Source: CAZAKZ01 sp964485695 (GTDB taxonomy: Bacteria; Planctomycetota; JAFGQW01). From it: a stretch of DNA of 44,763 nucleotides. The DNA is taken from NCBI GenBank assembly GCA_964485695.1, contig CAZAKZ010000033.1:1-44763 (forward strand). Direction: 5' to 3'. Of the stretch, positions 34,801-42,477 are shown one piece after another (position 1 is the stretch's first letter; every line of letters starts with the position of its first letter). A model generated the notes under the pieces. The model had not been told where the DNA came from. It saw only the letters and a program-made list of their open reading frames with translations, and searched no databases. The translations under genes were made by a program, and so were the position numbers.

Positions 34801-35109
34801 TATACCGTCCTGACGGCGAGAGACGGCGAAGAGGCACTTCAGGTATTCGAGGAGCATGCCGACGAGATCCACCTGGCTGTGCTCGACGTCGTGATGCCGA
34901 AGCTCGGCGGGCACATCGTCGCAGCGCGGATCATCGAGAAGCGTCCTCACCTGCCCGTCCTCTTTACCAGCGGTTATTCCGAGAACGCTGTCCACAATAA
35001 TTTCATCCTCGAGGAGGGGTGCCTGCTCATCCAGAAGCCCTTCAAGCAGAGCGAGCTCCTCCACAAGATCCGCGAAACGCTCGGTGTCAGGCCTGAGGTT
35101 CCTTCCTAG
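31852..35109 (+). CDS. FIST-PAS-PAS hybrid histidine kinase with receiver domain
   Basis: A 1085-aa soluble hybrid sensor kinase. Order: FIST_N (about 25-220), FIST_C (about 230-395), a short coiled coil, a PAS domain containing four cysteines (C495, C505, C511 and C514, pattern Cx9Cx5CxxC), a second PAS (about 580-695), HisKA with phospho-accepting His721 in GGIAHDFNN, an ATPase domain (NARDAL, DNGQGMD, TGLGLATV), and a C-terminal receiver with Asp1012 in LAVLDVVMPKLGG. FIST domains are thought to sense small ligands such as amino acids. The cysteine set could hold metal or act as a redox switch. No separate response regulator is adjacent; phosphate would pass to the attached receiver or to a distant partner. 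ATG 31852 begins MPKSEVPVLETG; no strong ribosome site is seen. Confidence 0.9.
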   Translation: MPKSEVPVLETGLGFARGENAFAAGADAAQQAVQAQLHHSLTAVLVFASIRYDLEALLEGVHSVTGEVPTLGATTAGEICNGVHKESVVVVTLASPYLSIKVGVGREVSRDWSKAVKDAVDEGPVSDYFRSDNEEVWRRLRQQGTSAFSLLFSPGNTKMASSRSHEILMELKGRSQDMLPIFGGSAADDWKMEDNYVLHGRRAYRDSVLVAVFETQLRFGLGLAHGFKPTSRRATVTRVREDEGHEAVELDGRPAAEVYAELLGKPQSELEGKHLTLTTGRPAGTPDAFDQYSINVASYFTSGGGVRFAQPVVEGTCLTIMDGDADDLVEAGRLALKRAIQRGAITDPATVLVFSCALRTRILGERTGEEISRLTEMVPGSAVAGFYSFGEQGIGIDGVERHNNEVVTLLALGNELSAAAETALENERLLEERRQIQKEVVQREQESNLVFDNAPVAMILVDEERRVVKANRMVRDVYGPKKRSPVIRAGDALRCVNALGSKEGCGFGQACRTCGIRLLVLDTLQNSKHHYREEHRLEVDRGGEITHLHFLVSSVPLAMEGSSCALLALEDISLLKHAQEQFRLASKASSDLIYEWDVQTDTLDWYGDMEGMLGYAPGEIPRTISGWINLIHPEDRSPMKEAVEVHRLSSQPIHYEYRIRQKDGTWRYWIDRGVPQIGADGKNRRWIGACTDITEKKNLEEQLLQAQKMEAIGNLAGGIAHDFNNLLHAILGNMEIVLSDIAVDERYRREIGEAHKAASRAADMTRQLLAFSRRQVLQPTALNLNDLIADLMNMLPRLLGEHIDLEFVPGLRLGLVHADRSQIEQVILNLCINARDALVDGGNLTIATQDMVVDGESDRDHPSLRPGRYSLMTVTDNGQGMDRETLDRIFEPFYTTKEVGKGTGLGLATVFGIVQQHNGFIHASSELTGGTTFEVYLPATEEVAPPAVQENEWKAPRGRETILFAEDETVVRDLTTRVLEGAGYTVLTARDGEEALQVFEEHADEIHLAVLDVVMPKLGGHIVAARIIEKRPHLPVLFTSGYSENAVHNNFILEEGCLLIQKPFKQSELLHKIRETLGVRPEVPS

Positions 35110-35309
35110 TGGGGTGTAACCGGGGTGCCTGAATGAGATTCGAGCGGAACTCCTGCCCCGGCCAGATAATTCTCCTGTAAGGACTTTTGGGTACCTGCTA
35201 TCATGATTGGATGTAGAAATTGTACGGAGACACTTCGATGGAGGATTCCCTCCGGACAGGTCGCCTCCGTTCCAGACAATGCTCGCATCTACGAATGGAG
35301 AATCAACCC

Positions 35310-36290
35310 ATGCGGAAATCCCTTTTCGCACTTCTTGTGCTCTCTCTCATTGGCGGCGCGGCGGCCGCCCAGGTCTGGATGGAGCCGTTCAACTATCCCA
35401 ACGGCACGACCATCGGCTCCTGGAAGGAGTTCCTCGGGGACTGGAATGCGGTCAACAACACGGCCGAATCCGAGCAGAAGCGGGCCTACCAGTATCTCAC
35501 CCAGCCGAATCGGGTCTACCAGGACTGCGCGCTCGAGTGCATGGTGTTCTACAATCCCAAGTCTTCCCAGAAGCTCCAGTTCGGCGGCGTCACGGTCCGG
35601 TGCAACAATCCGGCCGGTAGCACCGACCTCGTCCACGTCAAGGTCCAGGACAACAACTCGAGCGGGGATTTCGATTCCATCTGGCTCTACGACCGACCCG
35701 GGGGAGCCACGGCCAAGACGAGCATAACCGGATTCCTGAAGGCGAAGGTCCGCCTCCTCTGCATCGACAAGCGTCTGGAAGCCCAGATCGATGACACCGG
35801 CGACGGCCTCTGGGATCACATCCTGGCGAGGACGACCGCCCTCACCGTGAAGGCCGGGCCCATCGGCCTCTGCGCCTACGGCGGCGCCCAGATGGATGAC
35901 TTCGCTGTGTTCGACGCCGTGATCCTGGGCGATACGACCAATCCCAAGCCCCAGCCGAACACCGTCCAGAAGTTCGTGCTGCGCGGCAAGCCGGGGCTTG
36001 GATATCAGGCGGCGACCTCCTTCGGCAACCGCGGCATCGTGCTGCCTGACGGGCGGGTGATTCCGCTGACCGCGGAACCGCTCTTTTTCCTCAGCACGAG
36101 CGGCCTGGCACCCACGATCTTCACCAACTACAACAACTTCCTGGACATCAACGGTGACAACACCGTACAGCTTGCAATTCCCAACATTCCGGCCCTGATC
36201 GGCAACACCGTCTATACCGGCTTCGTCACCTTCGATGCCAGCGGCATCATTCAGATCAGCAACGACCACCAGGTGACCATCGTCTCCTGA
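35310..36290 (+). CDS. Secreted protein with lectin-like domain and shared C-terminal beta domain
   Basis: A 326-aa exported protein. ATG 35310 is preferred: GGAG lies 9 bases upstream and the product begins with a clear signal peptide (cleavage after GGAAAA). Longer in-frame starts back to 35220 are leader. Residues 25-215 look like a jelly-roll or LamG-like fold (EPFNYPNGTTIGSWKEF near the start, FDSIWLYDRP in the middle). Residues 225-326 match in pattern the end of the secreted protein at 17001-18503: IPLTAEPLFFLSTS, then a FLDINGDNTVQLAIP strand pair, then PALIGNTVYTGFVTFD. No catalytic residues are evident. Cell-surface carbohydrate binding is possible. Its ligand is unknown. Confidence 0.7.
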   Translation: MRKSLFALLVLSLIGGAAAAQVWMEPFNYPNGTTIGSWKEFLGDWNAVNNTAESEQKRAYQYLTQPNRVYQDCALECMVFYNPKSSQKLQFGGVTVRCNNPAGSTDLVHVKVQDNNSSGDFDSIWLYDRPGGATAKTSITGFLKAKVRLLCIDKRLEAQIDDTGDGLWDHILARTTALTVKAGPIGLCAYGGAQMDDFAVFDAVILGDTTNPKPQPNTVQKFVLRGKPGLGYQAATSFGNRGIVLPDGRVIPLTAEPLFFLSTSGLAPTIFTNYNNFLDINGDNTVQLAIPNIPALIGNTVYTGFVTFDASGIIQISNDHQVTIVS

Positions 36291-36307
36291 TCCAATTGGC
36301 CCCCTCC

Positions 36308-36337
36308 CGCCTTCCTCCCCTCGCCGGGAGGAAGGCG
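36308..36337. terminator. Strong hairpin between convergent genes
   Basis: Perfect 12-bp arms at 36308-36319 and 36326-36337 around CTCGCC. It lies 17 bp after the secreted-protein stop and 13 bp beyond the gcdA stop. There is no U tract, so it may block degradation or act as a Rho-independent terminator of reduced strength. Confidence 0.6.
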
Positions 36338-36349
36338 CCTCACCCCCTA

Positions 36350-38083
36350 TCAGCCCTTGATGATCCGCGGCAGGAGCATCTGGTGCAGCGGACAGATCGA
36401 CTTCGGATTCTGGTACGCGGAGCCGGCAAAGGCCACCAGGTACTTTCTCAGGTCCTCCATGTTCACGATCTCGTCCACCAGGCCGTTCTCGGCGCAGAAC
36501 AGCGGCCGTGAAGTATCGTGGTACTTCTGGGCGAGCTTGTTCATGTTCTCGATGACAGGCTCCAGGGGCCGGCCGGCTTCCTTCTCCTTCACGAGGCGCC
36601 GGGAGTAGGTGGCCACGGCTGCGGTCTCGCCGTGCATGACGTAGATCTCGGTGGCCGCCGTGCCCAGGGTGAAGGCGTTGTGGCGGTTGGCCGTGGGACC
36701 GCCCATGATGTAGTGCGCTGCGGCCGTGCCCTTGCGGAGCACGACGAGTATCATGGGCACGTCGGTCTGCTGGATGGAGTAGATGAGGCCCTGGCCGAGG
36801 CCCAGGAGCTCCGCCTTCTCCGCCTGGTCACCCACGTCGATGCCGGAGGTGTCCTGGAACCAGATGATGGGGACCCGGTCCCGGCCGCAGTGGGTGACGA
36901 ACTCGTTCATCTTGATGAGCCCCTGGCGGTAGAGCTTGCCGCCGAAGCCGGAGTAGTCGGCATACTCGGGATAGTCCTTCCCCAGGTAGCCCTGGCGGTT
37001 GCCGATGCAGCCCACGAGGAATCCGTCCACCTTGCACAGCCCGGTGTAGACCTCAGGGCCGTAGTGAGGCCGGAACTCCATGTGCTCGCTGCCGTCCACC
37101 AGCCGTGCCAGGATCTCGTCGAAGTCGTAGACCTGCTTGGGCTCCATGGGAAGCAGCCGGGCCACGTCGGTGGCGGGGAACTTCGGATCGGCGGGCTCGG
37201 CCACGCGGTAGAACTCCGGATTGTAGGCCGGCATGTCCTTCATGGTGTCCTTGAGCGCGTCCAGAACGCCCTCCTCGGTCTCGAAGACCTGCCGGAAGAA
37301 GCCGGTCTCGTCGTAGTGGGTCTTCACCGTCCCCGGCGGCTTGGCCTTGAAGTGCTTGGCCTTCTCGATGAGGTTTTCCGCCATCGCCTCGTCGAAACCG
37401 CCCCTGGGCGCCATGCCGCTCACGATACCGGCGCCGCCCACGGCGATGTTGCACTTCTCGTGGGCGAAAAGGATCGTCGGGCTGATGCTCTGGTATCCAC
37501 CGCCGGCCGGATTGGTGCCGTAGATGCCGGCCAGGATCGGGATCCCCATCTGTTCCAGCTCCGCGTGGCGGAAGAAACAGGTGCCGGCGCCGCGGCGGTT
37601 GGCGTAGAACTTCTCCTGCTCCGGAAGCTTGGCGCCGCTGCAGTTCACCAGCCACACCAGCGGCACGTGGAGTCGCTTGGCCAGGTTCGTCACCCGCAGG
37701 ATGTTCTCGGACTGGCCGGAGAGCCAGGCACCGGCCATGACCTTGTTATCAAAGCCGATGATGACCGCCCACTTGCCCGAGATCTTTCCCAATCCGTCGA
37801 ATACGTTGGTGCTCTCCTCCACGTTGTGCAGCGGATTGTAAAGGGTGTGCAACGGACACCAGGTGCCGGGATCGAGGAGGTATTCCAGGCGCTGCCAGAG
37901 GGTGAGCTGGCCGCGGGCATTGATCTTCTCCGCGGGAAATCCGGCATTCTTCACTTTTTCCACGACGGCTGCGATCCCGGCCTCGGCCTCACGGACGTTA
38001 CCGAGGTTGGCCTCGCTCCTCTTCAGCTGGCCCTTCTTGAGTGCATTCCCGAGATCCGCCATCTTCTTGAAATACGGCCACAT
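36350..38083 (-). CDS. gcdA: Glutaconyl-CoA decarboxylase alpha subunit (carboxyltransferase)
   Basis: A 577-aa carboxyltransferase that removes the carboxyl group of glutaconyl-CoA and passes it to biotin. Compared from memory with GcdA of Acidaminococcus it aligns over its whole length: GTNPAGGGYQSISPT, NIAVGGAGIVSGM, GKLYRQGLIKMNEFVT, TSGIDVGDQAEKAELLGLG and AYQNPKSICPLHQM are conserved. The crotonase-like CoA and biotin sites are therefore intact. Its neighbours supply the biotin carrier, Na+ pump and small membrane subunit, which makes this assignment stronger than a generic propionyl-CoA carboxylase beta subunit. ATG 38083 has GGAG 7 bases upstream; the carrier gene ends 15 bp before it. 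Confidence 0.9.
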   Translation of the reverse strand: MWPYFKKMADLGNALKKGQLKRSEANLGNVREAEAGIAAVVEKVKNAGFPAEKINARGQLTLWQRLEYLLDPGTWCPLHTLYNPLHNVEESTNVFDGLGKISGKWAVIIGFDNKVMAGAWLSGQSENILRVTNLAKRLHVPLVWLVNCSGAKLPEQEKFYANRRGAGTCFFRHAELEQMGIPILAGIYGTNPAGGGYQSISPTILFAHEKCNIAVGGAGIVSGMAPRGGFDEAMAENLIEKAKHFKAKPPGTVKTHYDETGFFRQVFETEEGVLDALKDTMKDMPAYNPEFYRVAEPADPKFPATDVARLLPMEPKQVYDFDEILARLVDGSEHMEFRPHYGPEVYTGLCKVDGFLVGCIGNRQGYLGKDYPEYADYSGFGGKLYRQGLIKMNEFVTHCGRDRVPIIWFQDTSGIDVGDQAEKAELLGLGQGLIYSIQQTDVPMILVVLRKGTAAAHYIMGGPTANRHNAFTLGTAATEIYVMHGETAAVATYSRRLVKEKEAGRPLEPVIENMNKLAQKYHDTSRPLFCAENGLVDEIVNMEDLRKYLVAFAGSAYQNPKSICPLHQMLLPRIIKG

Positions 38084-38098
38084 GGTTTGACTCCAGAT

Positions 38099-38320
38099 CT
38101 ACTTGGTTTCCAGAACGGCCAGGACGTCGTCCTCTTCCACCTCGTCCCCCTCCTTGACCTTCACCTCCTTGACCGTTCCGTCACACGGGACGTACACGGG
38201 CGTCTCCATCTTCATGGCCTCGATGACGAGGGCGTCGTCGTCCTCCTCAACCGTGGCACCGGCGGTGAGGTTGAGCTTCAGGATTTTTCCAGCGAGGGGA
38301 GCCAGAATTTTTTCTTCCAT
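38099..38320 (-). CDS. gcdC: Biotin carrier protein of glutaconyl-CoA decarboxylase
   Basis: A minimal 73-aa biotinyl domain; biotin attaches to Lys37 in EAMKME. It shuttles the carboxyl group from GcdA to the GcdB pump. Characterised GcdC proteins carry a long alanine/proline hinge before this domain. Here the hinge is absent and the protein is a bare domain with acidic surface residues. GGAGGA lies 7 bases before the start. It sits between the pump and carboxyltransferase genes on one transcript. Confidence 0.88.
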   Translation of the reverse strand: MEEKILAPLAGKILKLNLTAGATVEEDDDALVIEAMKMETPVYVPCDGTVKEVKVKEGDEVEEDDVLAVLETK

Positions 38321-38348
38321 GGAAGGGTCCTCCTTTTATGGATAGATG

Positions 38349-39479
38349 TCAGTTTATTACTTTCAAGAGTGTAAGGAAAATACCAGCTGCAATGACGGTT
38401 CCGATGACGCCGGCGACGTTGGGTCCCATGGCGTACATCAGGAGATAATTCTTCTTGTCCGCTTCGGCTCCCACCTGGTGCACCACCCGGGCCGCCATGG
38501 GCACGGCCGATACGCCGGCTGCACCCAGCAGGGGATTGATCTTGTTCCTGGAGAAGAGGTTCATTGCCTTGGCCAGCAGGATGCCGGCGGCGGTGCTGAT
38601 CATGAAGGCGCCGAGCCCCAGGAAGAAGATGAATATGGCCTTGGTCTGGAGGAAGCTCCCGGCGTTCATGGTGGCCCCCACCGAAATTCCGAGGAAGATG
38701 GTGACGATGTTCATGAGCTCGTTCTGCGAGGCGTGGGTCAACCTCTCTACGACCTTCGACTCGCGAAACAGGTTACCGAGCATGAACATCGCGATGAGGG
38801 GGGCGGCGGCGGGCACGAGCAGGATGATCACCGGGGTCGAGGCGAGGGGGAAGAGGAGTGCCTCGAGCTGCGAGACCTTTCGCCCTTTCTTCATCCGGAT
38901 GACTCGCTCCTTCCGGGTGGTCAACAGCCGCATGATGGGGGGCTGGATGATGGGCACCAACGCCATGTAGGAGTAGGCCGCCACGGCGCACCAGCCGAGC
39001 ATCCCGGGTGCCAGCTTGGTGGCAAGGAAGATGGTGGTGGGGCCGTCCGCCCCGCCGATGATGCCGATGGTGGCCGCCTGCTGCAGGGAGAATTCCCCGG
39101 AAGCGTAGGCGCAAAAGAACGTGACGTAGACCCCGGCCTGGGCGCCCGCTCCGAGGAAGATGAGCCTGGGATTGGCCAGGAGCGGCCGGAAGTCCGTCAG
39201 CGCCCCCAGGCCCAGGAAGATCAGCGGCGGGATCACCTCCCACTGGATGCCATGGTGGTAGAACCGCCAGAGGAGGCCCTCCCCCTCCTTCATGAGGCCC
39301 GCCAGGGGCAGGTTGACCACCAGGATGCCGAAACCGATGGGCAGGAGGAGGAGCGGTTCGTACTTCCGGGCGATTGCCAGGTAGATCAGCGTCAGGCCGA
39401 TGGCCCACATCACCGCCATGCCCGGGGTGACGTGCAGGAAACCGGTGGTGTCGAGGAGGTCGGTGAGCGAATTACTCAT
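38349..39479 (-). CDS. gcdB: Sodium-pumping decarboxylase beta subunit
   Basis: A 376-aa membrane protein of the OadB/GcdB/MmdB family with about nine to eleven hydrophobic segments. The functional Asp145 appears in IIGGADGPTTIF, corresponding to the essential aspartate of OadB. The second conserved patch, GAAGVSAVPMAAR, is near the C-terminus. It decarboxylates carboxybiotin and exports Na+. The start overlaps the stop of the small subunit by 8 bp. By homology it could also serve the oadA product, but its linked partners are the Gcd proteins. Confidence 0.92.
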   Translation of the reverse strand: MSNSLTDLLDTTGFLHVTPGMAVMWAIGLTLIYLAIARKYEPLLLLPIGFGILVVNLPLAGLMKEGEGLLWRFYHHGIQWEVIPPLIFLGLGALTDFRPLLANPRLIFLGAGAQAGVYVTFFCAYASGEFSLQQAATIGIIGGADGPTTIFLATKLAPGMLGWCAVAAYSYMALVPIIQPPIMRLLTTRKERVIRMKKGRKVSQLEALLFPLASTPVIILLVPAAAPLIAMFMLGNLFRESKVVERLTHASQNELMNIVTIFLGISVGATMNAGSFLQTKAIFIFFLGLGAFMISTAAGILLAKAMNLFSRNKINPLLGAAGVSAVPMAARVVHQVGAEADKKNYLLMYAMGPNVAGVIGTVIAAGIFLTLLKVIN

Positions 39480-39606
39480 CTTCGTTTTTTCCGGCTTCCA
39501 GGCGGCCCGTGATGAAAGACGTGATCCGGATGGAGAGGTAGAGCAGCGTCATGCCGACGAACACGCCTCCGAGCCCGGCCAGAAATATGGAAACGGCCTC
39601 CTGCAT
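39472..39606 (-). CDS. gcdD: Small membrane subunit of the decarboxylase (GcdD/OadG-like)
   Basis: A 44-aa protein with one transmembrane helix (about residues 6-29) and a short charged tail ending KNEDE. GGGAG lies 7 bases before ATG 39606. Position, size and topology match the gamma/delta subunits that hold OadA or GcdA to the membrane pump, though sequence similarity in this group is always low. It overlaps the pump gene by 8 bp. The family members often have a C-terminal metal-binding extension, which is missing here. Confidence 0.75.
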   Translation of the reverse strand: MQEAVSIFLAGLGGVFVGMTLLYLSIRITSFITGRLEAGKNEDE

Positions 39607-39631
39607 CGGCGTTCTCCCTGTGTCCCTGTTG

Positions 39632-40795
39632 TTACCTGTTTGCCTTCCGGATGCCGAGCTGGTCCAGGGCGATGATCCACTTGCAGATGTTGACGGAACC
39701 CTCGACCATGGTGTAGGTGGGCGCGTCGCGGTAGAACCGGGCCACGGGGTACTCGGTGGAGTAGCCGTAGGCGCCGAGAATGCGCATGGCGTAGTTGGCG
39801 CACTTGTGCGCGGCTTCGCCCGCGGCGAACTTGGCCATGGCAACGTCCAGTCCGTTGTTGAGGTTGCCCTGGTCCTTGACCACCGCCGCCTTGTAGACCA
39901 GGAGCCTCGCGGCCTCGACTTCCGTGGCCATCTGGGCGACCATGTCCTGGTTCATCTGGAACTGGCCGATGGGCTTTCCGAACTGCTGCCGTTCGGCGGC
40001 GTATTTGATGACCTCGTCCAGGCAGGCCTGGGCCACGCCCACGCCGCCGGCCGCGGCCGAGAGGCGGGTCTGGTTCAGGGATCCGAACACGATCTTGGCG
40101 CCGTCGCCGGGCTTGCCGATGATGTTCTCCTTGGGCACCTGGGTGTCGGTGAGGAAGATCTCGCCCGTGGGCGAGGAGTGCGATCCCAGCTTGTCCAGGG
40201 GGGAGGTCCGGATGCCGTTGAAGTTCTTGAGCTCCACCATGAAGGCCGAGAGGCCCTTGCTGCCCGCGGCCTTGTCCGTGTAGGCGTAGTAGACGATGGC
40301 GTCGGCCACGTCGGCGTTGGAGATCCAGGTCTTGGACCCGTTGAGCACCCAGTGGTCCCCCTTGTCCTCGGCCGTCGACGCCATGGCCATGACGTCGGAT
40401 CCCGCGTCCGCCTCGGTGATGGCGAAGGCGCCGATGAGTTCGGCGCTGATCAGCCTGGAGACGTACTTGTCCGCCAGCGCCTCGTCGCCGTACTTGCAGA
40501 TGGTGTAGGCACACCCGATGGTCTGCATGTTGATCTGCACCCGGAGCGCGCTCGAGGCCCGGGCGATCTCCTCGGTGACGATCATGGCCGCCAGCCACCC
40601 CATCTCGGTGCCCCCGTACTTCTCGGGGATGACCATGCCGAACAGGTCCATCTCCGCCATGGGCTTGATGGCTTCCTCGTACGGAAAGTAGTGCTTGGCG
40701 TCCCACTCGTCCGCGTGGGGTGCGATCTCGTTGGCGGCAAACTCGCGCACCGCATCTCGCAGCATCTGGTGTTCTTCAGAAAGGGTAAAATCCAT
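39632..40795 (-). CDS. Glutaryl-CoA dehydrogenase, non-decarboxylating type
   Basis: A 387-aa acyl-CoA dehydrogenase; FAD motifs FAITEADAGSDVMAMAS and KTWISNADVAD are intact. From memory it closely matches the Desulfococcus enzyme that oxidises glutaryl-CoA to glutaconyl-CoA without decarboxylation. The catalytic Glu365 is in MVEGSVNI. The residue before it is Val364, where decarboxylating enzymes have Tyr (NTYEGTH). Published work on the sulfate reducer enzyme links this Tyr loss to absence of decarboxylation. The following genes encode glutaconyl-CoA decarboxylase, so the two reactions are linked and the energy is saved as a Na+ gradient. ATG 40795 has AGGAGG 7 bases upstream. Confidence 0.85.
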   Translation of the reverse strand: MDFTLSEEHQMLRDAVREFAANEIAPHADEWDAKHYFPYEEAIKPMAEMDLFGMVIPEKYGGTEMGWLAAMIVTEEIARASSALRVQINMQTIGCAYTICKYGDEALADKYVSRLISAELIGAFAITEADAGSDVMAMASTAEDKGDHWVLNGSKTWISNADVADAIVYYAYTDKAAGSKGLSAFMVELKNFNGIRTSPLDKLGSHSSPTGEIFLTDTQVPKENIIGKPGDGAKIVFGSLNQTRLSAAAGGVGVAQACLDEVIKYAAERQQFGKPIGQFQMNQDMVAQMATEVEAARLLVYKAAVVKDQGNLNNGLDVAMAKFAAGEAAHKCANYAMRILGAYGYSTEYPVARFYRDAPTYTMVEGSVNICKWIIALDQLGIRKANR

Positions 40796-40906
40796 CTCTA
40801 GGCCTCCTGGTTTCTCCTGACCGGCGCTGGTGTCTGACCTCCGACTCAGGAAGAGCTGGCAAGACATGTTCACGTGAAACAAGACGCTGATCATACACCC
40901 AGGCGG

Positions 40907-40943
40907 CCCCGGGGAAAAAGGGCCAATGTCCTTTTTCCCGGGG
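40907..40943 (-). terminator. Hairpin downstream of the DinB-like gene
   Basis: A C4G3-A5-G2 arm (40907-40921, one bulged G) pairs with C2-T5-C3G4 (40930-40943) around about 8 nt. It lies 19 bp after the DinB-like stop and before the gdh operon. The A and T runs lie inside the stem, like the kbl/tdh terminator. Confidence 0.6.
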
Positions 40944-40961
40944 ATTGTGCGTGGGGCCGGC

Positions 40962-41489
40962 CTACATCCCCCAGAGGTGCCCGGTGTTCACCGGTTTTTC
41001 CTGGATTTTCAGGTAGTAAAAGAGCTGCGCCTTGTGCAGCGCCAGGTGCCCCACCATCTGCAGGAGGTGCTGGCCCAGGGGCATCTTCACCTCGGGACAC
41101 CAGGGCGCATCCACGAGCTTGCCGGCGAGGTCGTCCTCACCGGCCTGATCGATCATCTGGAACGCGGTCGCCCGGTCCTCGGCCAGGAGCTCCCGGGCCC
41201 GGGCCACGGACTCCACCGCCGGCATCTTCTCGGCGGGCGGAAGCATGTCCTCCGGCGACATCTCCTCCATCTTGACGTCCGGCGGCAGGCCCCAGTCCCC
41301 GGTGACGAATCCCTTGAAACAGGCGCCACAGGCGCCGGTGATGTGCATCAGCAGCTGCCCCGTGGTCATCCAGTTGCTTCCGGTCTCCGGCTTCCAGGCA
41401 AGCCCGCCCTCGTCCACAAGGTCGAGGAGTCCCTCGGTGGCGCGAAAGGTGGATGCCACCTCCGCGTTCAAGAGCTCGGTCCAGTTCAT
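40962..41489 (-). CDS. DinB-like four-helix metalloprotein
   Basis: A 175-aa protein with the DinB/YfiT layout: a first helix, then LLMHITGACGAC supplying one metal-binding His, and near the C-terminus HLALHKAQLFYYLK supplying two more. Members bind a divalent metal, and some are thiol transferases; most have no known substrate. ATG 41489 is preceded by AAGGA 6 bases upstream. It is separated from the gdh operon by a hairpin, so it is probably transcribed alone. Confidence 0.75.
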   Translation of the reverse strand: MNWTELLNAEVASTFRATEGLLDLVDEGGLAWKPETGSNWMTTGQLLMHITGACGACFKGFVTGDWGLPPDVKMEEMSPEDMLPPAEKMPAVESVARARELLAEDRATAFQMIDQAGEDDLAGKLVDAPWCPEVKMPLGQHLLQMVGHLALHKAQLFYYLKIQEKPVNTGHLWGM

Positions 41490-41661
41490 GGCATTCCTTT
41501 CTCGTTCAGGTGTGATTCCAGGTGGATGATCCCCGATTTCCCCGGATTCTACCGTCCTCCATCCCGGTCCGCCACATTATTCACCCGGGCCCGAAAGGGG
41601 CTGGACGAGTTGGAGCAGACGAAGTAAGAGTTACCCAGGCCCGATTTACTGGAGTATACCC

Positions 41662-41778
41662 ATGGGAAGAGGCGACAAACGCACCCGTCGCAGTAAAGTC
41701 TGGCGGGGCACCAACGGCAACACCCGCCCGAAGAACAGCAAGACGCTGAAGCAGAAGAAGCAGCGCTCCGGTTCCTGA
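41662..41778 (+). CDS. Small ribosomal protein Thx (bTHX)
   Basis: A 38-aa basic protein that begins MGRGDKRTRRSKVWRGTNGN and continues with a Lys-rich tail. This is the signature of the Thx family, known from Thermus 30S subunits, where it sits in the head of the subunit and stabilises it. GGAG lies 7 bases upstream. The gene is short and easily missed. It stands alone between the DinB-like gene and the sigma factor gene. Part of it is overlapped by a meaningless longer frame on the same strand. Confidence 0.88.
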   Translation: MGRGDKRTRRSKVWRGTNGNTRPKNSKTLKQKKQRSGS

Positions 41779-41819
41779 TCCGCCGGATCGATCTGAGAAG
41801 CGCCCGCCAGGCCTGATCC

Positions 41820-41849
41820 TTCCACTCGGGCCGTGTTCGCGGTTACAAT
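41820..41849 (+). promoter_or_regulatory. Possible promoter of the sigma factor gene
   Basis: TACAAT (41844-41849) is 24 bp before the ATG. The -35 region (TTCCAC at 41820-41825, 18-bp spacer) is poor. Confidence 0.35.
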
Positions 41850-41872
41850 GCAGGGGAGTCAGGACGATCCCC

Positions 41873-42475
41873 ATGCAGAACGACAGCCAGCATCTCATCA
41901 CCCAGGCGAGCCAGGGTAACGAAGAGGCCATCGCCCGGCTCCTGGAGCAACACCTGCCCCCGCTCCGCGCCTACATCCGACTTCGAATGGGGGAGCGCAT
42001 CCGACGCTGGGAGTCGGAGACCGACGTGGCGCAGTCGGTGTGCGTGGATGTGCTGAACAACCTGGGTCGTTTCACCTACCAGGGCGAGGCCGCATTCCGG
42101 CAGTGGCTCTTCACCGCCGCGCTCCGCAAGCTGGTGGAGATGGACCGCAACCTCACGGCCGCAAAGCGCAACGTGGATCTGCACGCCACCCACGCCGGCG
42201 GCTCCACCTTCGGCGATCCCATGGACCGGTTCATCTGCCGCGCCCTCGGCACCCCGAGCAAGCAGGCCGTGGGGAAGGAGATGCTGGATCGCATAGAACG
42301 GGCCCTGGACTCCATGACCGAGAACGAACGCGAGGTGATCCTGCTCTCCCGCCTGGCCGGCCTCTCCAACGCAGACATCGCCGACAAGATGGAAAAGAAA
42401 GAGAAAGCGGTGCGGGTGATGCTCTGCCGGGCCCTGGCGCACCTGGCGGAACGAATGGAGGAGAAGGGTGGGTGA
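41873..42475 (+). CDS. ECF-type sigma factor
   Basis: A 200-aa sigma factor. Region 2 covers about residues 20-90 (SETDVAQSVCVDVL, FRQWLFTAALRKLVE). The linker is longer than usual and region 4 contains MTENEREVILLSRLAGLSNADIADKM with its helix-turn-helix. The AALRKL pattern recalls the ECF01-Gob group abundant in planctomycetes, where such genes lie next to Ser/Thr kinase genes. No anti-sigma gene is seen. The convergent neighbour has the tail of a kinase-TPR protein. The two stop codons are only 2 bp apart, so their transcripts overlap at the 3' ends. Confidence 0.85.
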   Translation: MQNDSQHLITQASQGNEEAIARLLEQHLPPLRAYIRLRMGERIRRWESETDVAQSVCVDVLNNLGRFTYQGEAAFRQWLFTAALRKLVEMDRNLTAAKRNVDLHATHAGGSTFGDPMDRFICRALGTPSKQAVGKEMLDRIERALDSMTENEREVILLSRLAGLSNADIADKMEKKEKAVRVMLCRALAHLAERMEEKGG

Positions 42476-42477
42476 GA

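Noticed and set aside
36518..38374. 618-aa open frame on the + strand opposite gcdA
   Set aside because: It is the antisense of gcdA and gcdC, which have intact motifs and ribosome sites; the composition is a GC-rich shadow.
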